A DNA stretch of 64,000 nt from Polynucleobacter sp. TSB-Sco08W16 (GTDB lineage: Bacteria > Pseudomonadota > Gammaproteobacteria > Burkholderiales > Burkholderiaceae): NCBI RefSeq assembly GCF_018687455.1, contig NZ_CP061291.1:1240001-1304000 (forward strand), written 5' to 3'. The translations under genes were made by a program, and so were the position numbers. The notes under the pieces were generated by a model, which saw only the letters and a list, made by a program, of their open reading frames with translations, did no database searches and was not told the origin of the DNA. Shown one piece after another: positions 16,895 through 25,186 of the stretch. The stretch's first letter is position 1. Each line of letters starts with the position of its first letter.

Positions 16895-18484
16895 ATGAGC
16901 TACCAAACTAAAAATTATTCTTTTGTACGCAATAAACTTTTAAATAAAGAAGAGATCGCCTTCTTAGATGTACGCGAAGAAGATCCGCATGCGCGCGAGC
17001 ATCCGTTGTTTGCTGCAAACCTGCCACTCTCTCGGATTGAGATTGATGCCTATGCAAAGATGCCGAGAAAAGATGTTCCTATTGTTACTTTAGATGACGG
17101 GGAAGGTTATGCAGAATTAGCAGCTCAAAGATTAAGCGCTCTCGGTTTTAGTAATGTCTCTGTACTTGATGGGGGAGTGCAGGGCTGGAAGGCTGCTGGC
17201 GGTGAAGTATTTAAAGACGTCAATGTTCCAAGCAAATCGTTTGGTGAACTAGTTGAATCCAAGCGCCATACACCCTCCCTATCTGCTCAAGAAGTGAAAC
17301 AACTCATCGACAACAAAGAAGATGTGGTGGTAGTTGATGTGCGCCGCTTTGATGAATACAACACGATGAGTATTCCAACGGGGATTAGCGTTCCAGGCGC
17401 AGAACTAGTCCTACGCTTGCCTGAGCTCGCCCCTAACCCGAAGACCAAGATCATTGTCAATTGCGCAGGACGAACACGCAGCATTATTGGCACGCAATCT
17501 TTAATCAATGCCGGCATTCCGAATGAGGTGAATGCATTGCGTAACGGAACCATTGGCTGGACCTTGGCCGGTCAAGAGCTCGACAAAGGCCAAAGTAGAA
17601 AGTTTAAGGAAGTTGGCGAGGAAACAACTGCTCAAGCTGCACAACGTGCTCGTAGCGTCGCTGATCGCGCTGGCGTAAAGCGTGCCACTCTTGCTGACAT
17701 CGCCCAATGGAAATCACAAGCAGAGCGTACAACGTATTTCTTTGACACTCGCACGCCTGAAGAATATGAAGCGGGTCATCTTCCAGGATTTCGCTCTGTA
17801 CCCGGCGGTCAACTTGTTCAAGAAACGGAAATGGTGGCACCAGTGCGCGGTGCGCGAGTGGTCTTAGTTGATCCCAGTGGTGGCAGTGTAAGAGCAAATA
17901 TGCCCGCCTCTTGGTTGGCACAGATGGCCTGGGATGTTTATGTTTTAGATCACGTTCAGACTGCCGATCTGAGCGAAAAAGGTCTCTGGAAAGCGCCGCT
18001 ACCCACCCTGCCCCAGCTTGAGACCGTAGATGCAGTTACCGTCTCTCATTGGCTCAAGACTGACAGCAATACGATTGCGATTGATTTCAGTACGCATGCG
18101 AATTATGTCAAGGGCCATATACCTGGAAGTTGGTACGCCTTACGCTCACAACTGACTGAAGCTATTGCAAAAATTCCGCAGGTAGATCGCTATGTATTAA
18201 CTAGCACCCCTGCAGAACTAAGCGCTTTTGTTGCGCCAGAGTTTCAGGCACTCACTCAAGCCGAAGTAGTAGTGCTCGAAGGCGGAAATGCCGCCTGGGT
18301 TGCAGCTGAATTAGATCTAGAAAAAGGTCCGAGCCACCTGGCCTCCCCTCCACTAGATCGCTATAAGCGTCCATACGAAGGTACCAGCGTAGATCCTGCA
18401 GCGATGCAGGCCTACTTAGACTGGGAGTTTGGATTAGTTGAACAACTGGGCAAGGACGGAACCCATCACTTCTGGGTCCTCTAA
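16895..18484 (+). CDS. Four-domain rhodanese-like sulfurtransferase with a single active-site cysteine
   Basis: Cytosolic protein of 529 residues from the ATG at 16895, with four rhodanese-like domains at about 1-105, 125-230, 260-370 and 378-475. Only domain 2 has a rhodanese active-site loop (VNCAGRTRS, Cys190). The matching positions are Asp in domain 1 (TLDDGEG), Asp in domain 3 (LVDPSGG) and Ser/Thr in domain 4 (LTSTPAE). Cys190 appears to be the only cysteine in the whole protein. The role is probably persulfide transfer to an unknown acceptor. The C-terminal tail (PYEGTSVDPAAMQAYLDWE) is outside the domains. The gene stands alone. Confidence 0.82.
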   Translation: MSYQTKNYSFVRNKLLNKEEIAFLDVREEDPHAREHPLFAANLPLSRIEIDAYAKMPRKDVPIVTLDDGEGYAELAAQRLSALGFSNVSVLDGGVQGWKAAGGEVFKDVNVPSKSFGELVESKRHTPSLSAQEVKQLIDNKEDVVVVDVRRFDEYNTMSIPTGISVPGAELVLRLPELAPNPKTKIIVNCAGRTRSIIGTQSLINAGIPNEVNALRNGTIGWTLAGQELDKGQSRKFKEVGEETTAQAAQRARSVADRAGVKRATLADIAQWKSQAERTTYFFDTRTPEEYEAGHLPGFRSVPGGQLVQETEMVAPVRGARVVLVDPSGGSVRANMPASWLAQMAWDVYVLDHVQTADLSEKGLWKAPLPTLPQLETVDAVTVSHWLKTDSNTIAIDFSTHANYVKGHIPGSWYALRSQLTEAIAKIPQVDRYVLTSTPAELSAFVAPEFQALTQAEVVVLEGGNAAWVAAELDLEKGPSHLASPPLDRYKRPYEGTSVDPAAMQAYLDWEFGLVEQLGKDGTHHFWVL

Positions 18485-18512
18485 GTCCTTGCAGCTGTAT
18501 TAAGAACCGATG

Positions 18513-19562
18513 TTACGCAATCTTATTGCGCAGAATGCCGATACCAGTGATATTGGTTTCCATGATATCGCCGGGCTTCATAAACTCTTGAGGCGTTCTG
18601 CCTGCACCAACTCCAGATGGTGTACCAGTCGCAATAATGTCACCAGGTAACAGGGTTAGGCCGCGTGATAGCTCAGCAATAATGGCTGGGATCTTGAAAT
18701 ACATTTGCTTGTAACTCGCGTTTTGTTTTTCAACACCATTCACACGGCAAATAATGCGAGTGTCATCCAAATTCACGCCGCCTGCAGTAACAACCCATGG
18801 ACCCATTGGGCCATGACCATCTAGGCTCTTGCCTTTAAACCATTGACCAGATTGACGTTTTTGCTGAATATCACGCGCCGTAGTGTCGTTGTAGGCAGAG
18901 TAACCAAAGACATAGTCCATGGCATTCTCTTCGGAAATATTCTTGCCCTTTTTACCAATCACTACTGCTAACTCAGCTTCCCAGTCAATCATGGTGGAGA
19001 TGCCAGCATCATAAGGAATGTTATCAAATGGACCATTCATGGTTTGAGTGCCCTTGGTGAATAACACGGGAACTTTTGGATACTCTTTGACCGCAGTATC
19101 CGCACGATGCTTTAGACCCTCTTCAAAATGATCGAGGTAATTCCAGCCCACACAATAAATATTGGCTTGCGGCTTTGGAATGGGAGATAAGAGCACAATT
19201 TGATTTACGTTCTGGAGGTTTGAGCCGCGATTCTTGAAAATAGCGGCCAACTCCACTAGACCACGGTTACCAGAAGCAGCCAAGGAAATCATTGATGTTG
19301 GATCAAAGGATAGCTGCATTTTTTGGCGCACTGCCTCAGCCGGAATATCAACTACTAAGCCATCATTGCTTACCAAACCTAGTCTTGAGGTAGCGCCCAT
19401 CTTTGGCAAGTAGTTGGCGATACGCAAGCCAGCCTTACCCGTCAATGGCTCAACTACGATTGGCGGTTGACCGTCAGTAGCAGCCATCACATTAGAAATA
19501 AACATGCCACTCATAGCAGCTGATGCACCTAACTTCAGCGCATCTCTCCGATTTGTATCCAC
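18513..19562 (-). CDS. FAH-family protein with a Tat signal peptide
   Basis: Member of the fumarylacetoacetate hydrolase superfamily, 349 residues. Unlike the other two FAH proteins here, it begins with MDTNRRDALKLGASAAMSG, a twin-arginine-type leader, with a likely cleavage near SNVMAA. The catalytic domain starts near residue 125 and has DWEAELAVVIG, NDTTARD, GKSLDGHGPMGPW and GDIIATGTPSGVG, so the metal site is intact. Export of a folded FAH enzyme to the periplasm is unusual for the family. The gene is monocistronic. Substrate unknown. Confidence 0.82.
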   Translation of the reverse strand: MDTNRRDALKLGASAAMSGMFISNVMAATDGQPPIVVEPLTGKAGLRIANYLPKMGATSRLGLVSNDGLVVDIPAEAVRQKMQLSFDPTSMISLAASGNRGLVELAAIFKNRGSNLQNVNQIVLLSPIPKPQANIYCVGWNYLDHFEEGLKHRADTAVKEYPKVPVLFTKGTQTMNGPFDNIPYDAGISTMIDWEAELAVVIGKKGKNISEENAMDYVFGYSAYNDTTARDIQQKRQSGQWFKGKSLDGHGPMGPWVVTAGGVNLDDTRIICRVNGVEKQNASYKQMYFKIPAIIAELSRGLTLLPGDIIATGTPSGVGAGRTPQEFMKPGDIMETNITGIGILRNKIA

Positions 19563-19704
19563 AGCGTCTCCTTTGTTAATTTTTATGCAGCTTTATTAGC
19601 TTTAATACGTTGTTTATTAAACAATCTGACGTAAATATTAATACTAAAACTGCCTCTTGAGCCAATCTTGGGCAGAATATTTGAAACTTCGCTATGCTTT
19701 GGCC

Positions 19705-20022
19705 ATGAATCATTTAAGAAGCCTATGTGTTATTCGCCTGCTAGCTTGTACGGCTATCTTGCTGGGGCTTGTTGCCTGCGAGCGCGAGACCTATAGCACT
19801 TGGAGCTGCAACACGCCTACCGAGACCAAGATCCCCATGATTCTCAGAAAAGCCCAAATGGAATTCAAAGGCAGCAAGCTAGACTTTTGCGGCAGCTTAG
19901 GCAATCTAAGCTATTTTGATCAGAAATGTACCGTTCAAACAGAGCAGTCAAATACTGTCTTTACATCTTCTTCTGGCTTGATGGTAAGCGGTGGCCAAGA
20001 GTACCAATGTACCGCCTTGTAA
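19705..20022 (+). CDS. Small lipoprotein, unknown function
   Basis: Protein of 105 residues from the ATG at 19705. The hydrophobic leader ends in the lipobox LVAC, so the mature protein starts at Cys-Glu and should be lipidated; the Glu at +2 favours outer-membrane sorting. The mature part holds four more cysteines (SCNTP, DFCGS, KCTVQ, YQCTAL), which could form two disulfides. I recognise no family. The Trp-rich gene follows 9 bp downstream. Confidence 0.72.
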   Translation: MNHLRSLCVIRLLACTAILLGLVACERETYSTWSCNTPTETKIPMILRKAQMEFKGSKLDFCGSLGNLSYFDQKCTVQTEQSNTVFTSSSGLMVSGGQEYQCTAL

Positions 20023-20031
20023 GCATTTCCA

Positions 20032-20253
20032 ATGAATAAATTAAGTCCTAAAAAATTATTGCTAACTAAGTGGACTGCGGTGCAACCAATAGCCAAGCAA
20101 AAGCACTTCTTAGTCAGTAAAGTTATCCTTCCAGAGCCCCCAGAAGAAAAGATTGAGTTTGTTGAGATAGAAGCTGTCTACAGTAAGAAAACTACGCAGA
20201 TTGCTTGGCGCGATCTGACGAACAGTGAGCTTTGGATTCAGGGCTGGAAATAA
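20032..20253 (+). CDS. Small Trp-rich conserved protein (TIGR02450 type)
   Basis: Protein of 73 residues. The pattern LSPKKLLLTKWTAVQP, KHFLVSKV and the closing WRDLTNSELWIQGWK matches the TIGR02450 small Trp-rich family as I recall it. The function is unknown. It follows the lipoprotein gene closely and ends at a terminator, so the two probably form one transcript. Confidence 0.75.
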   Translation: MNKLSPKKLLLTKWTAVQPIAKQKHFLVSKVILPEPPEEKIEFVEIEAVYSKKTTQIAWRDLTNSELWIQGWK

Positions 20254-20287
20254 AAAACCGCCTCAATACTGCAGGCGGTTTGATTTA
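20253..20287. terminator. Terminator between the Trp-rich gene and the phasin gene
   Basis: Stem AAACCGCCT / AGGCGGTTT with an intervening loop and A-rich/T-rich flanks. It overlaps the stop codon of the plus-strand gene and can serve both convergent genes. Confidence 0.8.
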
Positions 20288-20300
20288 TAAGAAAATAAAA

Positions 20301-20831
20301 TTAGTCTTCTTTTTTCTTACCTGATGACGATTTTTTTACCAGCTCATCAATATTCTTTTCTGCCGTCTCTGCTACTTGGTTAACAATGCGGCGCCCTTCT
20401 TTGAACATATTCTGACCGGTTGTAGACATTTCATGAACTACTTTAGAAAGCTTGTCAGCATGTGCAGGCATTTTATTTTCTGCATCCTCTAACCAAGTTA
20501 CCAAGGAGCTGCGCACTTTCTCAAGATGCTTCTCGGTTTCATCGGCAGCACCCTCGCCGAGCTCCTTAAGAACGGACTTAACTTTCTTTTGGTAGGCAGC
20601 TGCGCGCTTGGTAGCTTCTTTCGCAGCATCTTCCTGCAAACTCTTCAATTTGCTCAAATCATTTTTAGCCGCAGACTTGGCGCTGTCTAGAGCATTTTTC
20701 ATGCCCCACTCAATCTCAGCCAAATGATGCTCACTTAATTTTTTCGCCGCCTCAAGCAAGGTATGCGAGTAATCAAATAGCTCTTTTGCTTTTTCACGTT
20801 GCCATTTTTGTAATTCTTGTGCATCCATCAT
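20301..20831 (-). CDS. Phasin-family-like coiled-coil protein
   Basis: Protein of 176 residues, almost wholly helical with long amphipathic heptad stretches, rich in Lys, Ala and Glu, ending SSGKKKED. Phasins coat polyhydroxyalkanoate granules; the length, the N-terminal QREKAKELFDYSHTLLEAA and the 3-hydroxybutyrate dehydrogenase elsewhere in the window fit that role, but the match is by pattern only. AGGAG is well spaced from the first of two ATG codons. It could instead be another helical surface-binding protein. Confidence 0.62.
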   Translation of the reverse strand: MMDAQELQKWQREKAKELFDYSHTLLEAAKKLSEHHLAEIEWGMKNALDSAKSAAKNDLSKLKSLQEDAAKEATKRAAAYQKKVKSVLKELGEGAADETEKHLEKVRSSLVTWLEDAENKMPAHADKLSKVVHEMSTTGQNMFKEGRRIVNQVAETAEKNIDELVKKSSSGKKKED

Positions 20832-20933
20832 TAAGCTCCTATTAATTAGGGGTTATTAAATCTCTTATATCAACTCTATACCGAAATTGGCTCACTGCCA
20901 ATTACCCTGAATTTAAGGCATTAAAATGACAAT

Positions 20934-21323
20934 ATGATGGAAAAACAAAATATCTATGAGGCGATTGGGGGCATCGATAAGGTTGATGAGTTGGTCGATC
21001 GCTTCTACGATTTAATGGCGCTAGAGCCTCAATTTGGGGAGCTGCGCAGCATGCACCCCCAAGACCTCTCTAGCTCACGTGAAAAGCTCAAATTCTTCTT
21101 AACAGGCTGGATGGGTGGACCGGATATTTATTCCCCTAAGTATGGCCACCCCATGCTAAGGGCCAGGCACTTACCTTTTAAAATTGGACTTGCTGAGCGC
21201 AATCAATGGCTAGCTTGCATGTACCGCGCCCTTGAGGAGTGCGGTATTGAAGGCGATGTTGCAAAGCAGCTGGAAGAATCCTTTTTCAACACTGCCGACT
21301 GGATGAGAAATCAACCCAACTAA
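20934..21323 (+). CDS. Group II truncated hemoglobin
   Basis: Heme protein of 129 residues with the 2-over-2 globin fold. The motif GHPMLRARHLPFKIG carries the proximal histidine (about His79), and Trp92 (RNQWLACMYRAL) is the conserved TrpG8 of groups II and III. NIYEAIGGIDKVDELVDRFYDLM matches helices A-B. Proposed family roles are oxygen, NO or peroxide chemistry. It starts with two ATG codons. The terC gene follows 16 bp later and is likely co-transcribed. Confidence 0.9.
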   Translation: MMEKQNIYEAIGGIDKVDELVDRFYDLMALEPQFGELRSMHPQDLSSSREKLKFFLTGWMGGPDIYSPKYGHPMLRARHLPFKIGLAERNQWLACMYRALEECGIEGDVAKQLEESFFNTADWMRNQPN

Positions 21324-21339
21324 ATTAGTGAAATAAAGA

Positions 21340-22113
21340 ATGATCGAAAGCGCCCTTCAGTTATTAAGCGATCCAAATGCTTGGATTGCATTTTTTACCC
21401 TATCGGCTCTAGAAATTATTCTAGGCATCGATAACATTATCTTTATTAGCGTCATCGCCAATCGCCTACCCCTAGAAATCCGCGAGAAGGTGCGTCGTTT
21501 CGGCTTGATGTTTGCCTTAATTACCCGAATATTATTGCTCTTGAGTCTGTCATGGGTCATGAGCCTTACCAACCCACTCTTCTCATTACTTGAGCATTCT
21601 ATAAGTGGCAGAGATCTTATTTTATTACTAGGTGGATTTTTCTTAATTTGGAAGGCATCTAAGGAAATCTACACCGAAGTAGAAATCGGCGATCACGAGA
21701 ATGATGGTGAGAATATTGCCAGCCAAGAGACATCAAAGCCAATGCTCAGTTTATTTGTTGGCTCAGTTTTGCAAATAGGCTTACTCGATATTATCTTTTC
21801 CCTAGATAGTGTCATTACTGCTGTAGGGATGGTAGATCAAATTAGCATCATGATTGCAGCAGTGATTGCTTCTGTACTCATCATGCTGATCGCCGCCAAA
21901 CCTATTGGAGACTTTGTTCACCAGCATCCCTCAATTAAAGTTCTCGCTCTGTCCTTCTTAACAGTCGTTGGCGTAGTACTCATCGCTGAAGGTATGGGGG
22001 TTCATATACCTAAGGGCTATGTTTATGTAGCAATGGCATTTTCACTAACTGTGGAGCTGTTAAATATTCGTTCGCGTGAAAAGAAAAGGCGGTCGAAGCT
22101 TGAGAAAAATTAA
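21340..22113 (+). CDS. TerC-family integral membrane protein
   Basis: Polytopic inner-membrane protein of 257 residues with about seven hydrophobic helices and an acidic loop near residues 108-130. The family signatures ALEIILGIDNIIFISV and LLDIIFSLDSVITAVG carry conserved acidic residues thought to handle metal ions. TerC/Alx proteins are linked to metal, especially manganese, homeostasis. It ends with a basic tail (REKKRRSKLEKN). It lies just downstream of the truncated hemoglobin gene. Confidence 0.9.
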   Translation: MIESALQLLSDPNAWIAFFTLSALEIILGIDNIIFISVIANRLPLEIREKVRRFGLMFALITRILLLLSLSWVMSLTNPLFSLLEHSISGRDLILLLGGFFLIWKASKEIYTEVEIGDHENDGENIASQETSKPMLSLFVGSVLQIGLLDIIFSLDSVITAVGMVDQISIMIAAVIASVLIMLIAAKPIGDFVHQHPSIKVLALSFLTVVGVVLIAEGMGVHIPKGYVYVAMAFSLTVELLNIRSREKKRRSKLEKN

Positions 22114-22129
22114 CTGGGTTAAGCACACT

Positions 22130-23347
22130 TTAGAGTGCATGAGCACATGCAAAGCCGCTTGCCCAAGCCCATTGGAAGTTATGGCCACCTAAATGGCCGG
22201 TGACATCAACGCACTCTCCAATGAAATAGAGGCCCTGATGCTTGCGCGACATCATCGTCTGACCATCCATCTCTTTTGTATCCACGCCGCCTAACATTAC
22301 CTCAGCCTTTTTCCAGCCTAGTGTTCCGGCGGGCTTCACAGACCAATTGGTAATCAACTCTTTGAGGGCTTGACGATCCTTTTTTGAAACTTCTGCCCAC
22401 TTGCGTCCCATCAGGTTTTGTTGCTCGGCAAAGGCTTTTGCCAAGCGTTGTGGCAGTACAGAAGATAGAATGGTTTCAGTAAGCTTTAGGCGATTTTCTT
22501 CGTTATTGAAAAGTTCATCACAATTAAAGCCGCCAGGTCGCTCAATAGCACCAAGCCAATCAATATGAATAGGCTCTCCCTCGACCCAATAGCTGCTAGC
22601 CTGAAGTACACCGGGTCCCGATAAGCCCTTGTGAGTGAGCAATAAATCCTCAATGAAGCGACATGCGCCGTAGCGATGGCCCTTAGAGCCCGAAGCAATT
22701 CTGACGGGAACACTTAAACCCGCTAAGTCATTGAGATTGCCAAAGGTCTCAGCAGTAAATGAAAGCGGCACTAAAGCAGGTCTGGGTTCAATCACTTGGA
22801 GGCCAAACTGTTTAGCAATATCCAGTGAATATGCGCTTGCGCCAATCGCTGGCACGGGCAAGCCACCGGTAGCCATCACTACTGATTTAGTCTTCTCAAT
22901 ACCATCGCTGGCATGGATTATCCAGTGCGCACTCTCCTGAGCAATCGACTCTACTGCAACCGGATGACGAACAGTAACCTTACCTTTTGCGCATTCTGCA
23001 AATAACATCTCAATAATCTGTTTTGCAGAGTCATCACAGAACAATTGCCCTTGATGTTTCTCATGATAGTTAATGCCATAAGCTGTTACCAGCTTGATAA
23101 ATTCTGCTGAGGGGTATCTCGCAAGAGCACTTTTTACGAAATGGGGATTGAGAGACAGAAAGTTTGCTGGGCTGCTATGTAAATTGGTAAAGTTACACCG
23201 CCCGCCACCACTAATCCGAATTTTTTCACCCAACACTGGCGCATGGTCGAGCACTAAGATCTTTTTCCCCAGCTGGCCAGCGACTCCAGCACAAAATAAA
23301 CCTGCAGCTCCACCGCCAATTACGATGGCATCCCATATCTTTGTCAT
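22130..23347 (-). CDS. HI0933-family NAD(P)/FAD-dependent oxidoreductase
   Basis: Flavoprotein of 405 residues from the ATG at 23347. The dinucleotide-binding motif DAIVIGGGAAGLFCAGVAG is followed by the family motif RISGGGRCNFTN. The C-terminus has GECVDVTGHLGGHNFQWAWASG, the second FAD contact. The family includes BaiN-like enzymes, but most members have no assigned substrate. The start is chosen because the Rossmann motif normally lies within the first ten residues. The channel-like gene ends 13 bp upstream, so the two may be co-transcribed. Confidence 0.85.
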   Translation of the reverse strand: MTKIWDAIVIGGGAAGLFCAGVAGQLGKKILVLDHAPVLGEKIRISGGGRCNFTNLHSSPANFLSLNPHFVKSALARYPSAEFIKLVTAYGINYHEKHQGQLFCDDSAKQIIEMLFAECAKGKVTVRHPVAVESIAQESAHWIIHASDGIEKTKSVVMATGGLPVPAIGASAYSLDIAKQFGLQVIEPRPALVPLSFTAETFGNLNDLAGLSVPVRIASGSKGHRYGACRFIEDLLLTHKGLSGPGVLQASSYWVEGEPIHIDWLGAIERPGGFNCDELFNNEENRLKLTETILSSVLPQRLAKAFAEQQNLMGRKWAEVSKKDRQALKELITNWSVKPAGTLGWKKAEVMLGGVDTKEMDGQTMMSRKHQGLYFIGECVDVTGHLGGHNFQWAWASGFACAHAL

Positions 23348-23360
23348 ACCTAGCTGTGCA

Positions 23361-23873
23361 TCACTCAAAGCGATCAATCATCTCGGAAGAGATATTGAGT
23401 TTTTTCATGTGCAGCTTGGTATATGCCTGACGGAAGCTCTTTGTCATTGAAATCATGACAGATGCTGTCCAAGCAAATGAGAACATCCCAGAAAAAGCAA
23501 TAATGACTGCCAACATTTTCCAGCCATCTGGCAGTATGTCTTCCATAAAGCCCATCGCGGTATATGTACTACCACTAAAGAGAATGCTTTGGCCTAAAGC
23601 AGGCAGTAATTTAAAGGCATAGAGAGAAAATCCCCAGATGAGAATTTCAGCAATATGCGTTAGAAATAAACAGAACACACTTACGTAGAAGCACAGTGCA
23701 ACGGCGGAATATTTTTTCTCAGCTAAATATAAATAGGTTTTGACTTCGTAGCGCTTAGCAATTTGCAGCAAAAGTACACCATGAAAGACCATCACTACCA
23801 ATAGCATGACTCCACCCAAAAGGTAGCCAGGCAGATCTAAAGCAGTAGCGAAATTGGTTTGGGTTGGATTCAT
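23361..23873 (-). CDS. Ion-channel-like membrane protein with degenerate selectivity filter
   Basis: Protein of 170 residues with three hydrophobic helices at about 17-38, 58-82 and 118-142. Between the last two lies a pore-helix-like segment, SILFSGSTYTAMGFMEDIL at about 96-114, which resembles the P-loop of two-helix potassium channels but reads TAMGFMED where TVGYGD would be expected. The C-terminus is a short basic amphipathic tail. Ion selectivity, if any, is unlikely to be that of a normal K+ channel. I do not recognise a named family with confidence. No strong ribosome-binding site precedes the ATG. Confidence 0.62.
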   Translation of the reverse strand: MNPTQTNFATALDLPGYLLGGVMLLVVMVFHGVLLLQIAKRYEVKTYLYLAEKKYSAVALCFYVSVFCLFLTHIAEILIWGFSLYAFKLLPALGQSILFSGSTYTAMGFMEDILPDGWKMLAVIIAFSGMFSFAWTASVMISMTKSFRQAYTKLHMKKLNISSEMIDRFE

Positions 23874-23918
23874 ATATAAAAGGAAAAGTCTTATTGCTAT
23901 TTTACTTTGATAGCTGGT

Positions 23919-24776
23919 CTAGCCCAGTTGATACCAATCCTGAATCACCTGCCAAGCCTCTTGTGCTGTCTCTGCAAAATGAATCGTTTGCATATCCTCT
24001 TGATCAATGACACCAAATTCAACCATTTGCTTAAAGTTCACCATTTCATTCCAGAAGTCCCTGCCAACCAAAATGACTGGGATACGAACTACCTTCTTAG
24101 TCTGCATCAAGGTTAAAACCTCAAACAACTCATCAAATGATCCAAATCCCCCTGGGTAGGCAACGATTGCTCTGGCACGCAACATAAAATGCATCTTGCG
24201 CAGGGCAAAGTAATGAAAGCGAAAACTTAAGCCAGGACTTATATAAGGGTTTGGATGCTGCTCTCGCGGCAAGCTGATATTAAATCCAATAGTTTGATCG
24301 CCCGCCTCAAAAGCGCCCCGATTAGCGGCCTCCATAATTCCAGGGCCACCACCAGTACAAATATGGAGCTTATTCGAATTCTTTTCCTGCGTTGCGTTGT
24401 ATTGGGCTACCAAGGAGCCAAACTCCCTTGCGGACTCATAAAACTTACTATGCAATATTGCCTTAGTTGCCGCCTGCCGCTCCTCTGGAGTCTTCGCATT
24501 TTTTTCTAAGTCATGAGCACGCTCAGAACTTAGAAAACGTGTAGAACCAAAAACAGTAATTGTGTGTTCAATGCCATGCTCTTTCAGGAGGATCTCGGGC
24601 TTAAGCAACTCCAACTCAAACCGAATTCCAATGGTTTCCCTGCGAGATAGAAAGGCCTCATCATCAAAGGCAAACTTATAAGAGTCTTGAGAATCCTCCT
24701 CAGAGACTTGACTGTGATGAAGATTTAGAAACTCAGTAATAGTCTGAGCATTATTAGTGGGAAGCTTTGGACTCAT
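23919..24776 (-). CDS. LOG-family (TIGR00730-like) nucleotide phosphoribohydrolase
   Basis: Cytosolic Rossmann-like protein of 285 residues. It has the family motifs GGGPGIMEAANRGA and PGGFGSFDELFEVLT (usual form PGGxGTxxE, here Ser for Thr). Such enzymes hydrolyse AMP or cytokinin ribotides to the free base and ribose 5-phosphate. The extra N-terminal region of about 70 residues matches the longer bacterial subgroup. It is monocistronic; the next minus-strand gene begins 45 bp downstream. Confidence 0.85.
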   Translation of the reverse strand: MSPKLPTNNAQTITEFLNLHHSQVSEEDSQDSYKFAFDDEAFLSRRETIGIRFELELLKPEILLKEHGIEHTITVFGSTRFLSSERAHDLEKNAKTPEERQAATKAILHSKFYESAREFGSLVAQYNATQEKNSNKLHICTGGGPGIMEAANRGAFEAGDQTIGFNISLPREQHPNPYISPGLSFRFHYFALRKMHFMLRARAIVAYPGGFGSFDELFEVLTLMQTKKVVRIPVILVGRDFWNEMVNFKQMVEFGVIDQEDMQTIHFAETAQEAWQVIQDWYQLG

Positions 24777-24842
24777 ATTGCAACCTTAAAACATCTGTGT
24801 CATACCATCTTACCCTTTATGCCTAAAAAGTCAGTATTTATA

Positions 24843-24854
24843 CCTAGTACTAGG
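24843..24854. repeat. 12-bp perfect palindrome CCTAGTACTAGG
   Basis: Perfect dyad in the 152-bp gap between the LOG-family gene and the 67-residue membrane protein gene. It is a candidate operator; no matching factor is known to me. Confidence 0.35.
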
Positions 24855-24928
24855 GCTATGGAGGATTTACCGAACACATAAGTAGAGTTAAGATTAGCGG
24901 AATTTCAACTAAACCGAAGGAAAAACAC

Positions 24929-25132
24929 ATGAGTAATCGTTCAATCATCATTATGGTGCTGGTATTAATTGGCGCCACTGCCTACTTACTCCTCAAGGGC
25001 GACGGCAACGTTGATATGAGCGGTGAAAAACATGGTGCTGAGGCTACTCATGTTGAAGAAGCGAAGAAGGATGCTCCTGCTGCTGCTCCAGTTGCGCCAG
25101 CAGCAGCCCCTGCAGCTGATGCTAAGAAGTAA
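24929..25132 (+). CDS. Small single-pass membrane protein with Ala/Pro-rich tail
   Basis: Protein of 67 residues. One transmembrane helix spans about residues 6-22 (IIIMVLVLIGATAYLLL), followed by a charged stretch and an Ala/Pro/Lys tail probably facing the periplasm. The function is unknown. A good ribosome-binding site (GAAGGA) and its own strong terminator support a real, separately expressed gene. Confidence 0.7.
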   Translation: MSNRSIIIMVLVLIGATAYLLLKGDGNVDMSGEKHGAEATHVEEAKKDAPAAAPVAPAAAPAADAKK

Positions 25133-25149
25133 TTTTTCAATAGCAAATT

Positions 25150-25177
25150 AAACCGCGGTCCGCCGCGGTTTTTTTAT
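25150..25177 (+). terminator. Intrinsic terminator after the 67-residue protein gene
   Basis: The GC-rich stem AACCGCGG / CCGCGGTT with a short loop is followed by a run of seven T. Confidence 0.92.
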
Positions 25178-25186
25178 ACTCTCTCC

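Noticed and set aside
22130..23377. TTG at 23377 as start of the HI0933-family gene
   Set aside because: It would overlap the upstream gene and push the FAD motif ten residues from its usual position; the ATG at 23347 fits the family.
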